A stretch of 64,000 nt of DNA from positions 806,001-870,000 of the forward strand of contig CP114124.1 in the NCBI GenBank assembly GCA_029959195.1, written 5' to 3'. The translations under genes and the position numbers were made by a program. Positions 34,721 to 47,059 of this stretch are shown piece after piece. Below the pieces are notes generated by a model. It was not told where the DNA came from. It did not search any database and saw only the letters and a program-made list of their open reading frames with translations. Source of the stretch: Dictyophora rubrovolvata (Eukaryota; Basidiomycota; Agaricomycetes; Phallales; Phallaceae). The first letter of the stretch is position 1. The number at the start of each line of letters is the position of its first letter.

Positions 34721-35165
34721 GGAAGATACTGAGGTGAGATTTAGACGTGGACCGTCACACATGTATCAACTTGCATCTGAATGATATATATAGATACCAC
34801 CGGCACTGCGGCTGTTGTCTAAGTTTTAATGTTCAAGTCTACTAAGGAACTTGGAAATCACGACCTTATTATTATTCCACATATATTTTGTTGGTATCGG
34901 AGTCGCCGGCTAACAGTCAAATTAATATTGCGTCGCTGGCGACGACGCATTAGTTAAGTCTTAGTAAAATATTATAAATCCCGGTAGTTAGTTTTCATCT
35001 TTTCATATTTATAATTTTGTATATAAAGCTCTGTATTTCGAGCACTAAATAATAAGTTCTATCTAAAACATAACTGCTAGTTGCGACATATTTACTCTAT
35101 TATGTATGCATCTTAACAGAATACTGGATACAACTTACTAGAAGAGTACAGGATACAGCTTTTTA
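34721..35165. other. AT-rich spacer after the hAT element
   Basis: About 445 bp. No gene, repeat family or regulatory site identified. Confidence 0.4.
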
Positions 35166-35975
35166 TCAACTCGAAAAAAAATCGTCTTTTCCTGACTTTG
35201 CAGGTATATTTGAGGTTTTTCGTTTCTTTACTCCCCTTGCAACTCCAGCATTCACCCTGGTCTCGTGGGAGGGTTTTCTTTGATCGTCATCCGGATTCCG
35301 AGGGCCAGGACGAGTTGAGCGCTTCCTCAAAATAGGAGACCATCCAACCCATCCATCCATGTTGTTCAAGTATCTTTCCAGAATGTCGGCTGATCTTTGC
35401 TTCATATGTCCGATTGATACTTTTCTTCATACCGAACGGCGATGACATCTTTGATAGCGCGGAGCAATCCATCAACTATCAGACTTTTTATCTAGTAGCT
35501 TGATGCAATATAGCAGGCAGGGGCTTTGAGATACAAAAGTTTCCCATGACCACTGGTTTTCTTTCCCGTTTTCAATAGAGCACCGACTGAAAGTGTCATT
35601 CATGACTTCGTAAAGTCTAATTTCCGTGATCATCTCGACTGCATAAATCCCCTTTAAGCCTTGTTTGAGGTACCTCTTGTCATAGAAGCATTGGGCGTCG
35701 GGTTTGATGTCTATGCCATCGAAATTCCGAAAAGGGGTTGCATGGGTATCGACAGAAGGAAAATTGGGACAAAGAGGCTGAATGGCATCGACCTATTTCA
35801 AAGATTGAATGGTAGCTTCACAGGAGGAAAAAAAAAATAGACGAACGAAGGGTTTGCACATATCAAGTTCCCTTTGAGACTTTTCCATATCCTTTATTTT
35901 CTTCCTAGGGACAGTGATCTTTTTGTCCTTTGAAAGCAGCGGGAAAAATTCTTTGACGAAGTCTTTGGGAGGCAT
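35166..35975 (-). pseudogene. Relic resembling FunK1 kinase N-terminus, copy A
   Basis: On the minus strand, open pieces read PPKDFVKEFFPLLSKDKK and KSQRELDMCKPFVRLF (35975-35830), then VDAIQPLCPNFPSVDTHATP followed by GIDIKPDAQCFY and GIYAVEMITEIRLYEVMNDTF (35800-35590). This order (helix, CP..F.VDT, KPD, E.K...DPF) resembles the N-terminal region of fungal FunK1-type protein kinases. Frames change between pieces and no kinase catalytic loop (HRD, DFG) was found. A basic tail (RKRSTRPGPRNPDDDQRKPS) at 35166-35405 may be its C-terminal end. A related copy lies just upstream (36500-36880). Confidence 0.4.
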
Positions 35976-36499
35976 AGGACCAGCAATATGATCTCTGGCC
36001 TCCCGCGCTATATATCAGTAGTCTGAGATATACGATGATTGTGCATGGAGGTGAAGGGTAGTACTGAGTCCCATTGTTATTGCTTGCAGTTAGTTTATCC
36101 TTTCTCATATTGATCCTCTCATTCACACTATTCAGAAGAATCGCTCCATTATACTTGATGTCTTAGAAGGAGTTGAAACGGTGGAGAGAGAGATATGGAT
36201 AGCTGGAAGGAGGCCAAAAAATACGAAGAGTATGTTTTATTTCTTTATTCGTTGTTTTCTTTGTTGGTTTTGTAATGGATACCTGATTAGAGTGATGACA
36301 GAGTGTGAAAGAGAGAAAATACTTTTTCGAAATTGTCAACTTTTTTGAGCTGCAGCTTGGCTCTAAAAAAGGCCGGAATTGTTGTCAGATTGATCAGGTC
36401 CCAATTTCGCCTGGACCGTCTTCATCCTCCAAAGGCGTGGTCTCCGCTAACATTCCGGGTCTTCAATGGGGATAGAAGGATCAAGCACCCTTTTAGGGA

Positions 36500-36880
36500 T
36501 ATTCCGACAGGTAGCGAGTCAATGAACGCATCCGAGTCGTCATTCGGAACTATATTTCATTTCTGCGATCATTTCGACTGCCGAAATCCCCCCAGTGGTA
36601 TCTGTTTTCATAAAAGCGGATGTTTATGCCACCAAAATTCCGAAAACGGGCTGAACGAGTATCAACAGGAGGAAGATTGGAACAAAGAGGCTGAATGGCG
36701 CCAATCTATCCTTCACCGGAGGAAATCAGATAGGCGCACGAAGTTTTTCTGGCTTCTCGTGCCAAATCAGCAGTTCGAGAAATACGATAATGCATATATG
36801 CAGCCAGAGGAATTACAAAGTCATGGTTTCTCCACCTGTTTTTCTAAATCATTTCATCTGATGTCGCTTAGGATTTGAAC
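36500..36880 (-). pseudogene. Relic copy B, diverged duplicate of copy A
   Basis: The DNA is a diverged direct repeat of copy A: both share GATCAT(C/T)TCGACTGC, an AAATTCCGAAAA(C/G)GG block and an ACAAAGAGGCTGAATGGC block in the same order. On the minus strand it reads IGAIQPLCSNLPPVDTRSA, FRNFGGINI, FYENRY and GGISAVEMIAEMKYSSE, matching copy A residue by residue, with stops and frame changes. It is shorter by about 20-30 bp in the middle. The plus-strand frame over it (36333-36878) is then most likely a shadow. Confidence 0.45.
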
Positions 36881-39800
36881 GCACTCTTCTGATCAGTTGG
36901 CACTGACCGTGAGTCCGTGACTTGCCTTTGGCGCAAAGACCTTCTTTGTTTAAACGAACTGGTGCCTCCATTCAAGAAACCTGTGTTCCCGCAGCAGGAA
37001 AGCTATGCAATAGCTTTCGGAACGAATGCCAATTCCCGCACGTCACTATGGGGCTTCGATTCATACCAATATAATGTATAAGGAAGCCAAAACATATTGA
37101 ATGATATTCAAATCAACCATGATCATGAGCCCCTGCCTTCTAAGCTTATAACTTGGTTCACCGATAGGAAAATAGGGGTCAGTGGTCTCTATATGCGATA
37201 GAGTTGTTTTATTAAGGAATAGCACTGAATTCATGATGGACGCATCAACTCTATCGCCTGAACATTTATCTCTAATTATCAAAGAGTCAAGACAAACCTT
37301 ATCAAACTGACAGTCTGACGATATAGATAACAAGTTTCATTTAAACTCTTTTCGTCCAGTTGGCGTCAGAGTTACAATCGGAAAGTCGACGCATTGAAGT
37401 CCATCAGAACCGGCCCAAACCACACAGCTTGACGGTAACGGCATTTTCCAATTCCAATTGAATTCGCGGCGACTAATACGCTCGGCTCGATTTTCCGATA
37501 TTTTAAAGTAGTGCGCTAGTAGTAAATACGTATGTATATCAAATAACTTGTACGGTCTATTCCAAAAAGAATAAAAAACGCAACAACTTCTTATATATGC
37601 GGTTAAACCTAGTAGTACAGTCGTAGAACTAGACGACAAGCGACGTCGTCGTGCGATGATATAATAATCATACCGACGGGCCCGAAAGGTCTTTACATAA
37701 ACCACATGATGACCCGCTCTTTCAAGATTTAAAAATAAAGCACGTGCTGTACCCGAATGGCCTCAATTGAGATATGTATATATTTTCGACCGACTGAGGC
37801 AACAACTCGCGAACTTATCGTTAATTAACCGTAATCATGATGTGCTGAACCCGAACTACACCCAATGGCCATCAATAATCATCCTTCTTTCAACTTCTGA
37901 AGCTAGAACCATATAGCAGAGCGGCGTAAGAAGAAAAAATCTTGGAATTCCTCGTCATCCGAGCACTGCATAAGAGAAAAAAACTAAACATATATTTAAA
38001 AACCAAGACCATCCGAACTGGAACAAAGATCCAATTCCGGACCCGTTCGGTGCTACTTCGGCGTCGCCGACAATCACATACTTTAAAATATGTAGGCACG
38101 TTTTTGTATTATATAGGCACCGATCATCAAATCATGTGTTATCTTATCCCTTCCCTCCACAGTCACTCCAAGGGACGCAAGCTCAATATGATCAAGAAAT
38201 CCAAAACCTAAATTAGAAATTGTAACGAGGTGTTTTTTTTCAGGGCTGCCGTGTAAAAAAAAATGACATCTCGGATAGGCCACAAGCAGCACAGCGTTAA
38301 AGGTACAATAGAGAGAAGAGTACTCTATTATGTGGTAACATTGAAATGATCGTCAACAATAACCATTTTGACAATACATAGCAATCCAGTAGTGCCAGAC
38401 TGTCAGAAAGACAACACCAAAAAAAGTAGTACATACGCGTCCAGTACATACTTAGGTTGTCGACATGATAGGGTTTACGTTTTAGGTACCGGCTCCCCGG
38501 CGTACGAGTGAATGAACATCATGCCAATTGCACGTAGCAACGAATTTGAACCTCGTGGGTTACCCATTGGTCAGTTGAAATCCACGTTCAAGACTTACCT
38601 GACACGTAAAATAATGTCAACACAATCGTGTCATGATGCGTGCATACCGTCTTTTCTTTTATTTATTTCATATAAGACTTACCACACGACATACTGAATT
38701 CATATCGTTGGCCGGCGCATTCCCAGAGTCCCAGTCAACGCTAAAATTCCCAGCATGGCATGGCATTGAGGGCCTTGAGGCCTTGAGGCCTGAGCGGGAC
38801 CCACTCGATAACTCCATAAGTAAGCATCCCTCATCGGACCTCACTCGAAGCCACCTTTCAAAGTCGCCTCCTTGCAACGCGTCCCTGCAACTGAATACAT
38901 AGTAATATATAAATAATTCACACCAACGCCGGGAACCGTGACCTTGACGTCTTGACTTTGACCATGTTCATTGTTCCAAAAAAGGAAAATTCAATAATCA
39001 AGGGTCGATAGAAAGTGCATCATTTACCAGGACAGCAAACAATGTTCCCTATCTTGGAAATTAACTACAATAAGACAATAACATACATAACGTGACCACG
39101 AGCGGCGGTGGCAGCTGGCAACTTGGCAGAAGACCGACGAACAGCTTTTTTTTGAGTCACAATTCACTTACCTTACTCAATTTAAAAAGAAGTACCAAGT
39201 GGTGCGTAATGCCTCATCCTCATCCCCATCCCCATTCCCATTCCCGAAGAAAAACATTTTTTTCTTTTCACTCTCACTCCACTCTAGAGATATGTATGAT
39301 ATGAAAACGTGTTACGGGTACGAGGGTTTCCAGAAAATAAAATAAAATAAATCACGCGAATAAGTGCGACGGGAGGGAAATATAATGGCACGTGTAATGA
39401 TAATAATAATTTACTTAAAGAAGTAAACGAAAAACATGGTCAATGGTACAAGATGAACTTGAACAAAGTGTGATATTACGCTCTACTAGCAAGCGAGTTT
39501 CTATCGTTTTAATAAGATAAACCAATAACACTAATTACCATAGGGTAACAAAAACATTAAGACATTATAAGGTACGGTATGAGAACAAGTATAGTACTAG
39601 TACGACGGCGACATGGATGTAGTTTGATATCGATATAGAACAAGGGTCAAGAAAGAAAAACAGAAATAGGGGATAATGAGTGAGGAGGGTAACACAATAA
39701 CACAGAAAAACGAAAATTTAAACAATAATCATATAGACAATGAAGGAATGAATGAGCAAGAAAAAACCGAGATAAATGCAAAGATACATACAACGATACA

Positions 39801-40489
39801 TACAAACTTTTGAAAAAAAAGAAGACCTATTTTTTTTTACACAAAAAAGCGAAAGGAAAAAGAGAAATTGAGTTGATTATTAGGTGAGTTTTGAATAATA
39901 AAAAGAAAATTGCGTGCGGATGCCAATGTGAAAAATAAGGTAGAGAATAGAAACGAACGCATTCCAAGTCGGTAACGAGGATCGAATCAATAAAGTAGAC
40001 GGCAGGCTGACTGATAAGATAAGGACTGGAAAACGACAAGAATTATGCATGCACGGTCAATCTCCAACTCCATAACATGCATAACTGGCTGGACGAAGTG
40101 CAAAGTCCCGCCCTATGATGGACGACGGACTGAGGGCACGAGGGGGGCAGGGGATAACGCCACGAATAAGTGCCATGTATGCTATGTACGTCCTGGGTAA
40201 CAACAGCAACTCCCAGCGTTAATATACCAGGGTAGGTATGACGATGGAATGTGAACCTGGGCGATTTGATTGGTCATCCGGGTGAATGTGGATAAAGGCG
40301 GGAAGGAGCGCCATCTATGTAGAAGAAAGGATTTAGGGAAATGGTCGAAAAGGAAAAAAAAAGAACCATCAAAGAATTACAAAAAATAAATTAAGAGCAT
40401 TCGAAAGAGAGAAGAAAACAAACATAAAACAAGGAGGGAATTTTTTCAAAACTCACCAAAAAAAAAATACATTCATCCCGCTCCGAACT
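36881..40489. other. 3.6-kb AT-rich region without a supported gene
   Basis: Several frames of 60-120 codons occur on both strands (for example 37061-37333 and 37337-37705 minus) but none shows a family motif, consistent splice partners or codon bias. A tandem GGCCTTGA unit (38771-38792) and a CATCCCCAT-type repeat (39211-39243) are present. The last 1 kb before 40490 may be the 3' UTR of the GATA gene. Confidence 0.4.
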
Positions 40490-43400
40490 TCAAACAACGT
40501 CGTCTCCAAGCTCATCAGACTCCTCACCCTCACCCTCACTCCCCCCTTCTCTCTCCCCAAACTGTTCCAACATATTCTCATCAATATCTTCTCTAGCAAG
40601 GACAACCATAGAAGAAGAAATATCACCAAAACCCGGCTGATTCACCGTCGTCGTCGTTGTGGTGGAACTCGAAGCTTGTCCACCAGACCCACTGGTAGCA
40701 GCAGAAGGCAGCGTCGACTGGGACTGTTTTTCCCGCCGTTTCGGTGGTCTACCACTACGACGGTAACGACGACCGCCACCACCGCCACCACCGCCACCAG
40801 GCTCAACAACAATGCTCGTCCCCGTCATACTGGCTGAAGCGGAGGAAGCCTGAGGGGAACCACCACCGTAGTCGGTTCTGTAGCTGTCTGCACCTGCGCC
40901 TGCGCTCGTCGTTGCAAATGCAGCGGTTCCAGCATCGCGACCTCGTTTTTTTATCTAAAAAATAGAAAGTTATTATTATTATTATTTTCTTTGAGGTTGA
41001 TTTTTATTAAAAAAATATTTCTAGACTTACCAGTTTAGCATATACCAATCCACACGCGTTGCACAAGGTTCGGGGACCTGCGCAGGTGGTAAAAGAATAA
41101 GTTTCGGGTCAGCGGTAAGGACCAAGAAAGCCAGAGTGTAATATCAAATCGAATGATGAACAGAACAGATCGTTAGGGACGCAAATAGATGAAAACGAAA
41201 TTTAGAATATAGCTTGACATCCCGACACCGACGAAATACAAAGCGAAGATAAAACGATAAAAGGAAATTGTAAAAAAAGGAATGAAAGGGTAAAAAAGAA
41301 AAATATGCATGTACATACCTAAAGGTCCTCTCCTCCATTCGGGAGTGGCAGTTGCACCGCAACCCAAACATCTTTGAGGCTCTGATGCAGCACCCGTACT
41401 CGACGATCCAGATTCCGTTTTCTGTTCAAAAACCAAAACGATTCAGTTCAAAGTTCAAAATAACCGAGACATAAAAAAAAGGCATCGTCATAATGCAAGA
41501 GAGTAAAAAAAGGCCAAAGAAGCCGCCGCGAAACGCGCGATGCACATCGCATCAAATTAAGAAAAAACCCGAATAAAGGAAGATGATAAAATAACCATAA
41601 CCGACCTGTCTCTTGACCTTCGGCAAATCACTATCAAGTTTAGATCCGGAACCGGGAGAATATGTTCCTCCTCCCGACACCGTGGTGACACCGGCAGTGC
41701 TACTAGTACTAGCAAACAATGATGTCGAAGAAGACGAAGCCTCCACTGCAGAAGAAGTAGAAGCAGATCTTCCAAATACGCTCGAAACTGATTTATTATT
41801 ACCTTTTCGGGGTAACCCTAGATTCGCAGGTGGTAATAGAGACGAAGAAGGCGCGGATGTCAGTCCTGTTGACCATTCGGTCATGAAAAAAGTGTTAAGA
41901 TAGAAAAAAAGGAAGGGAGTGGGGATTTTTTAAAATAAAACACGAACCTATAGACGACGATGACGAGGAAGGTTCACCGCTCTGTGAAGAAAATGGAGGT
42001 AACGCAGAAAAGGGTGGATAATTTGGAGTCGACGATCCATCATCCTCTTCTGCTGCACCTGTTTCTGATTCTCCTTCTCCCTCTCCTCTTTCGAGGGAAG
42101 ACACGATAGCATCAGTCGTTGAGGGAATCAATTGCCTTCTGCCTGCAATGGCCCATTCATATATCCGGTCTAGAAGATCGAGTGACGGAAGTCCAATTGG
42201 AAGGGAACGCGGGACGTCCGAAGATTGCGGAGAACTTGCTGTTCCCGGCTGAGACTGAGACTGAGCTTGAGCTTGTAACCCAGAGAGCGAATGAGGGGTG
42301 GATGTGGTGGTTGCAATATGGGGAGAGAAAGTCGACGTTGTTGAACTCGATCCTGGTTGTATCGTTGGTGCTGTATTATCGATTATAGAACGATATGTTT
42401 GATATAACTAAACATCGCGAATGCAATCAGGAGGCGAGACATCATGGGAGAAGCAAAAAATTGATTCGATGCCACGGAGAAGGTTTTATTGCTAAGCGAG
42501 AAAAAAAGAAGAAAACACGGTGAAATCATTTACACATACCTTAATAAAATCCGACCTCTGAAAGGGCCTTGTATCGGTATCGATGACAATAGGGGCAACT
42601 GCAGCAGTTGTAGTAGAGATTATAGGGGAAGTACTAGTATCGGAAGACAATGAAGACGCGTAACCTTGGGTACTCTGTGTATGCGATTGCGATTGCGAGT
42701 GGTGGTGATGATAATGATGGTGATGATGATAAGATTGGGGAGTGAGAGAATGGGACATCGAAGGCGATACAGCGGCAGAAGACGACGCGGACCCGACATG
42801 AAATGGTGACATGGCAACCGTCGCAACTGCGGCGGGTTCTTCTCGTGCTTTTCCCTTTCCAATGGACATATTACGAGGGGAGTTCTGGGTGCGAGAGTGG
42901 CGTCCTCGTCGTGGTTGAGAAGGGGGTTGATAATGGGAAGGCGGTTGTTGCTGCGGTTGTTGAGCAAGTCCACCACTACCGCTAGCCTGACTTTGTCCTT
43001 GCCCTTGACCTGGCGGTCCTCGCGTTTGCAGTGCCTGCTGAGTGTTAGATGAGGAGGGTATTATAAAGGGTGTACGATAAGACGACTGAGAATGGGATTG
43101 TAACTCCTGTTCTCGAGAATATAAAGACTGCGAACGCGAGATAGGTAAATTAGCAGGTTCATTCCTAACCAATTCAGGACTGAGCGAGGATGTTTCACTA
43201 GGCGACGGGGCTGGAACAGACACGGTCGATGACGACGGTGGGGCTGCCGAGGCTGGGTGCTGCCCTGGCGCGACTTGGGCTTGGGCTGTTGTCGTTGTCG
43301 TTGTAGTCGTGCCCACATTCACATTCACACTAACATCATGAATTGGAACAGGCGGAGACGCGTATTGCGCTTGCGTATCAGGGGCGACGTATTCCCTATT

Positions 43401-44717
43401 CGTACTTGCACTTTCAGGCGCAGCGGGAGGGGGAGCCCATCCTGATGGCGCTTGGGGATACGAAGGATGGGCTTGGGGATGGGGTTGCGAATGTACGTGA
43501 GGGTGAGCTGCAGGGGGAGCGCTCGGTAAGCCAGAAGGTATTGGGTACGATTGGTGCTGGTGATGATGCTGCTGCTGCTGTGAATAGGGTTGGGGCTGGT
43601 GCGAGTGCGAGTGCGATAGTGAATGATGCTGCTGCTGCTGTGGTATTGAATACGAGACACCATACGCGTACGAGTGTTGAGTATTTTGACTAGAGCGCAT
43701 CGGTCCAACTACAGACTGCGAAGGTTCCGGGTGATGATATGTAACAGCAGGATAAGACGTGGAACGCATCCGGGGCTGAACATGGGATTGGCTTTGAGGA
43801 TGATGTGAAGGTGGTGATGAAGGTGGTTGGTAATGCGCATAAGGAGAAGAAGACAGGGGTGCGGAGGCTGGGACAGATGAAGGAGTTGAATAAGGTGGGT
43901 ATGAATAATGTTGATAAATATGCCTGGGATCGTGCTGTTGGTGTTGTATGGAGATTTCGTCTCGTTGTGACGACGTCGGGTGAGAAGGAGGATATACTAG
44001 CATAGTTCGACGTGAATGCGACGCAGCAGGTGGTCCGCTAGATGGTCCAGCTGCTGCGCCTCCCGCGGAAGTCGTTCCCGGCCCCAGTGCGCCTTGTAAG
44101 GAGTGATAGTGGACAATACCTCCCGCGGTGGCCGCCACCGCCGTCGTCGTCGTCGTCGTCGCCGCCGCTTGACTTTCCTCGGACGAATGTTGATGTTGGG
44201 GAGGATACTGGTGCTGGTGCTGGTGAGGTTGCTGAGGCTGAGACTGAGGTTGTGGTGGTTGAGCTTGGCTCGGGTCCGGATACGGGTGTTGACTACGGTT
44301 ATTATTATTCTGAGGATGCTGCTGGTGTAGCGACATCTCTTCAAAAGGGGTAAATCCGACTCGTTCATTATTCAGTCGCGATAACGCATGCTAAGTAGAC
44401 CGCGTATCATTAGTAAACTCACTCTCAAACATGGTTACAGAAAAAAAAAGGGAAAGAATTGAAAAAAAAAAAAGAAGAGGGCGCGACGCGTTCGAGATTT
44501 CTGAACACGAGCAAAACGAAGTATATTGGCTACACGAGTCCAGGGAACGAGGCCAGGGATGGGATGATAGAATGAGGCAAAGAAGGAGAATGTATATTAG
44601 AGAACAAGCACTCGCACTCACCTCCTGCACAGCTGATAAGGACGCGCTGGCCGTCAAAGAAGCAGATTCGATTGAGGGTTCGTGGTCAAAAGCGATCTCG
44701 TTAAACGTTTCGGCCAC
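40490..44717 (-). CDS. GATA-type zinc-finger transcription factor
   Basis: Nuclear DNA-binding regulator of GATA sites. Exons on the minus strand: 44716-44622, 44390-42540, 42407-41948, 41865-41606, 41421-41319, 41077-41031, 40954-40490; phases agree and give about 1093 aa. The only recognised domain is one zinc finger near residues 907-932, CLGCGATATPEWRRGPLG joined by splicing to PRTLCNACGLVYAKL: C-x2-C-x18-C-x2-C, the white-collar-2-like loop class, not the 17-residue class of nitrogen regulators. A basic stretch (KKRGRD, RRYRRSGRPPKRREK) follows. The first ~650 residues are Gln/His/Ser/Pro-rich and disordered. No PAS domain is visible, so it is not an ordinary WC-2. The start codon is not fixed: exon 1 begins TGGCC right after an acceptor, so ATG may be split by an intron; the internal ATG at 44336 is an alternative. 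Confidence 0.85.
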
Positions 44718-45480
44718 TTACTAGTACAAGCAATCCTTCGGGGTTCTTTGACCCAAAAATAATAATAAACGTTATAAGTGGATAGCTATTAGCTTTCCGG
44801 AGAAAAGTTCGACGAAGGGGATAAAATATTGGCCTCCTCCTCTTTTTTGTTGAAATCCAAAATTGGCCCCGGTTCAGGTGCAACGACGAGTAGCTTGAGT
44901 TTTGCACACTAGACATAAAATGAATTTCATTAGCCCATAAATGATAAAAGAGCAAATAATTTGGAATTAGACAAAATTAAAGAAATTATTTTAATATAAT
45001 TATAAATATAATGATATCATCTAAAATATTTTTTCTCGCATCACTATTATGCTTGGCCGAGTTCTAATAAAGACTGGCCCCTCCGCCCGCCCTCTCCAGT
45101 TTAAACGCACAAATCAAAATGTAAATTGAATACGTGGTGCAAACTTACGATAATATTTATATATAAATTTATAATACGGGACGTATGTCCGATGAATGAA
45201 TGTCGAGAGAATGTCGCGGGCAGGGAGTTGGTGTATGCGCTGGACCAAGGCCGCCAGCGCCAGCTTTGGACTTGGGAGGTTTAAAAAAAAAAACACAAAA
45301 GTTGTTCGGTTGGGATGCCCTTTGGTCGGCTAATAAATGTGATGTTGCGAAGTATGAAGTGCTTGAAAAGAAGGGAAGGGACAAAGAAGCGCAGAGAATG
45401 CAGAATAGCACCGGCGCGGGAAAGGAGTTGTGGTGGAAGGGACAAGCGATGGCGAGAATGGATGCCAGGCACACCCATTC

Positions 45481-45530
45481 ACGCGTTTCTATTAAAAACG
45501 TGACGTTTCAGACACGTGAGCGTGTGACGT
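45481..45530. promoter_or_regulatory. Cluster of MCB, CRE-like and E-box motifs
   Basis: Within 50 bp lie ACGCGT (45481-45486, MCB-like), two TGACGT cores (45501-45506 and 45525-45530, CRE-like) and a CACGTG palindrome between them (45513-45518). The cluster sits about 770 bp upstream of the first mapped GATA-gene exon. Motif identity is seen directly; a regulatory role is inference. Confidence 0.4.
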
Positions 45531-46772
45531 AAAAATTAGCTAAAAGAAACCGTGTGCCACAAACAAAGCCATATTATACATAACATATCTGAGACAAACA
45601 AATAAAACAAATCACAAATCACAAATAAAAATAAAAATAATATAACATAAAAATAAAAATAAAAAAAGGAATGTACCTGAGCCTGAGCGTACCAATGCTT
45701 GAAATTTGAATAGACCGTCGCACCAATGCTCAATCATGTGCATGACCCTTCATACCTAATCGCGAAAAAGAAGAGAATATGGAAAAGAATCCTTTCTCAG
45801 GATCCAGTGCCAATATTGGTGGTGAGCCGGCCAGAGGCCTGAAGGCTTCTTCCAAAAGTCGCGCTTCGAGCCTGACTCCGAAATCCGACGTCCGAGACAT
45901 CCGAAGCGGTGAAGCCGTGTCCGAAATCGCATCCGAGTCTCCGCCATTCAGCAGCATAGCATACAATAGAAATTGCCTATACAAAGCTTATTTTCTTCCC
46001 ACCTGGAATTGCATTATTTTCCTACTACTGTAGTACTGAACATTTAGAATCAATGTTGGCCACAGAACTAGTTTTGAATCTTTGATGCCATTCATACCAA
46101 GAAGCTTCAACCTCTCGGCATTGTTGGCCGTTGCATACTGTACTTAAGGATATAGCAGACAAATGATGTCAGGCAAGGATCCGCTGAGAAGTTTCTTCCC
46201 ATTGACAATAACCCAAGCACCCAAACAACCCAAACTTATTCAAACTCTCATTGGCTCAAAAGACACCGGACATAGCGACACTGGATTCAAATTATAATGC
46301 TGAGTCAGGGATTTACCCTAGTCGCTTGCAACCAGAAAAAAAATAAGAAATAGAAAAAAAAAGACGGATTTAAATTTGCTATCTCCACTGGCGACCGCGA
46401 ATTAGCAACGAACACATTTTTCTGAATGGTTCTACTCACATCAAACATATACAATAACGCACGCTGAAACGACAGATGATGCGCGTCCTATGTTATGTGT
46501 CGGGTAAATCTGGCTTAACCTACTATAAACCTCGGCTGCCGAAAAAGTGTTTATAGTAACGGAATCATGATGGCATATACAATCGTAGCAGAAAGAAATA
46601 TTGTAATAAGATGGAAAGCAAAGCAATGGTTAGTCAAAAAAAGAGAATTGCAGCTTGAAATTCCATGTGCGAAAAATGTTTGATGCATGCATAGTGGTTG
46701 TTTTGGGAACAAAAGACGTTTGGGGGGGAAGGGGAATCAAGAACAGAAAGGTAATAAATGGGCGATGAGTGA

Positions 46773-46801
46773 AGGAAAGGAAAGGAAAGGAAAGGAAAGG
46801 A
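46773..46801. repeat. GGAAA microsatellite
   Basis: About five to six tandem GGAAA units in the 3' flank of the downstream minus-strand gene. Confidence 0.85.
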
Positions 46802-47059
46802 GAGCTGGGGGAAAAAAGAATGACTAGATGTTTGACTATGATTATGTCAAAGATTCATGAAACAAAAAAAGTAAGGTATAGACGAAAATGAAAAATAATA
46901 CGAAGCAAAAAGGAAAAGGGAAACGTCGAGGAGATCGGAGAGGTAAATGATCCACGGAACAACACAAAAAAAAGAGCTAAGAGCGAAAGAAAGAAAGAAA
47001 ACAAACGAAAAAAAAGAACTTAAAGGCTTGGGGGACTTGAGCTTGAACCTCCCCGCCTC

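Larger units (their letters stand above)
44718..47059. other. 2.3-kb intergenic region, probable long GATA-gene leader
   Basis: Contains the upstream region of the GATA gene and the 3' flank of the gene ending at 47060. A GC-richer island at 45730-46030 is open on both strands (84 codons each way) with no recognised product. GGAAA repeats occur at 46773-46801. Confidence 0.4.

Noticed and set aside
36333-36878. 181-codon plus-strand frame as a gene
   Set aside because: The same DNA on the minus strand matches the decayed duplicate at 35.6 kb block by block, so the plus frame is more likely a shadow.
45200-45532. 110-codon plus-strand frame
   Set aside because: No motif or splice partner; the opposite strand is equally open (101 codons) and the composition is that of an upstream region.
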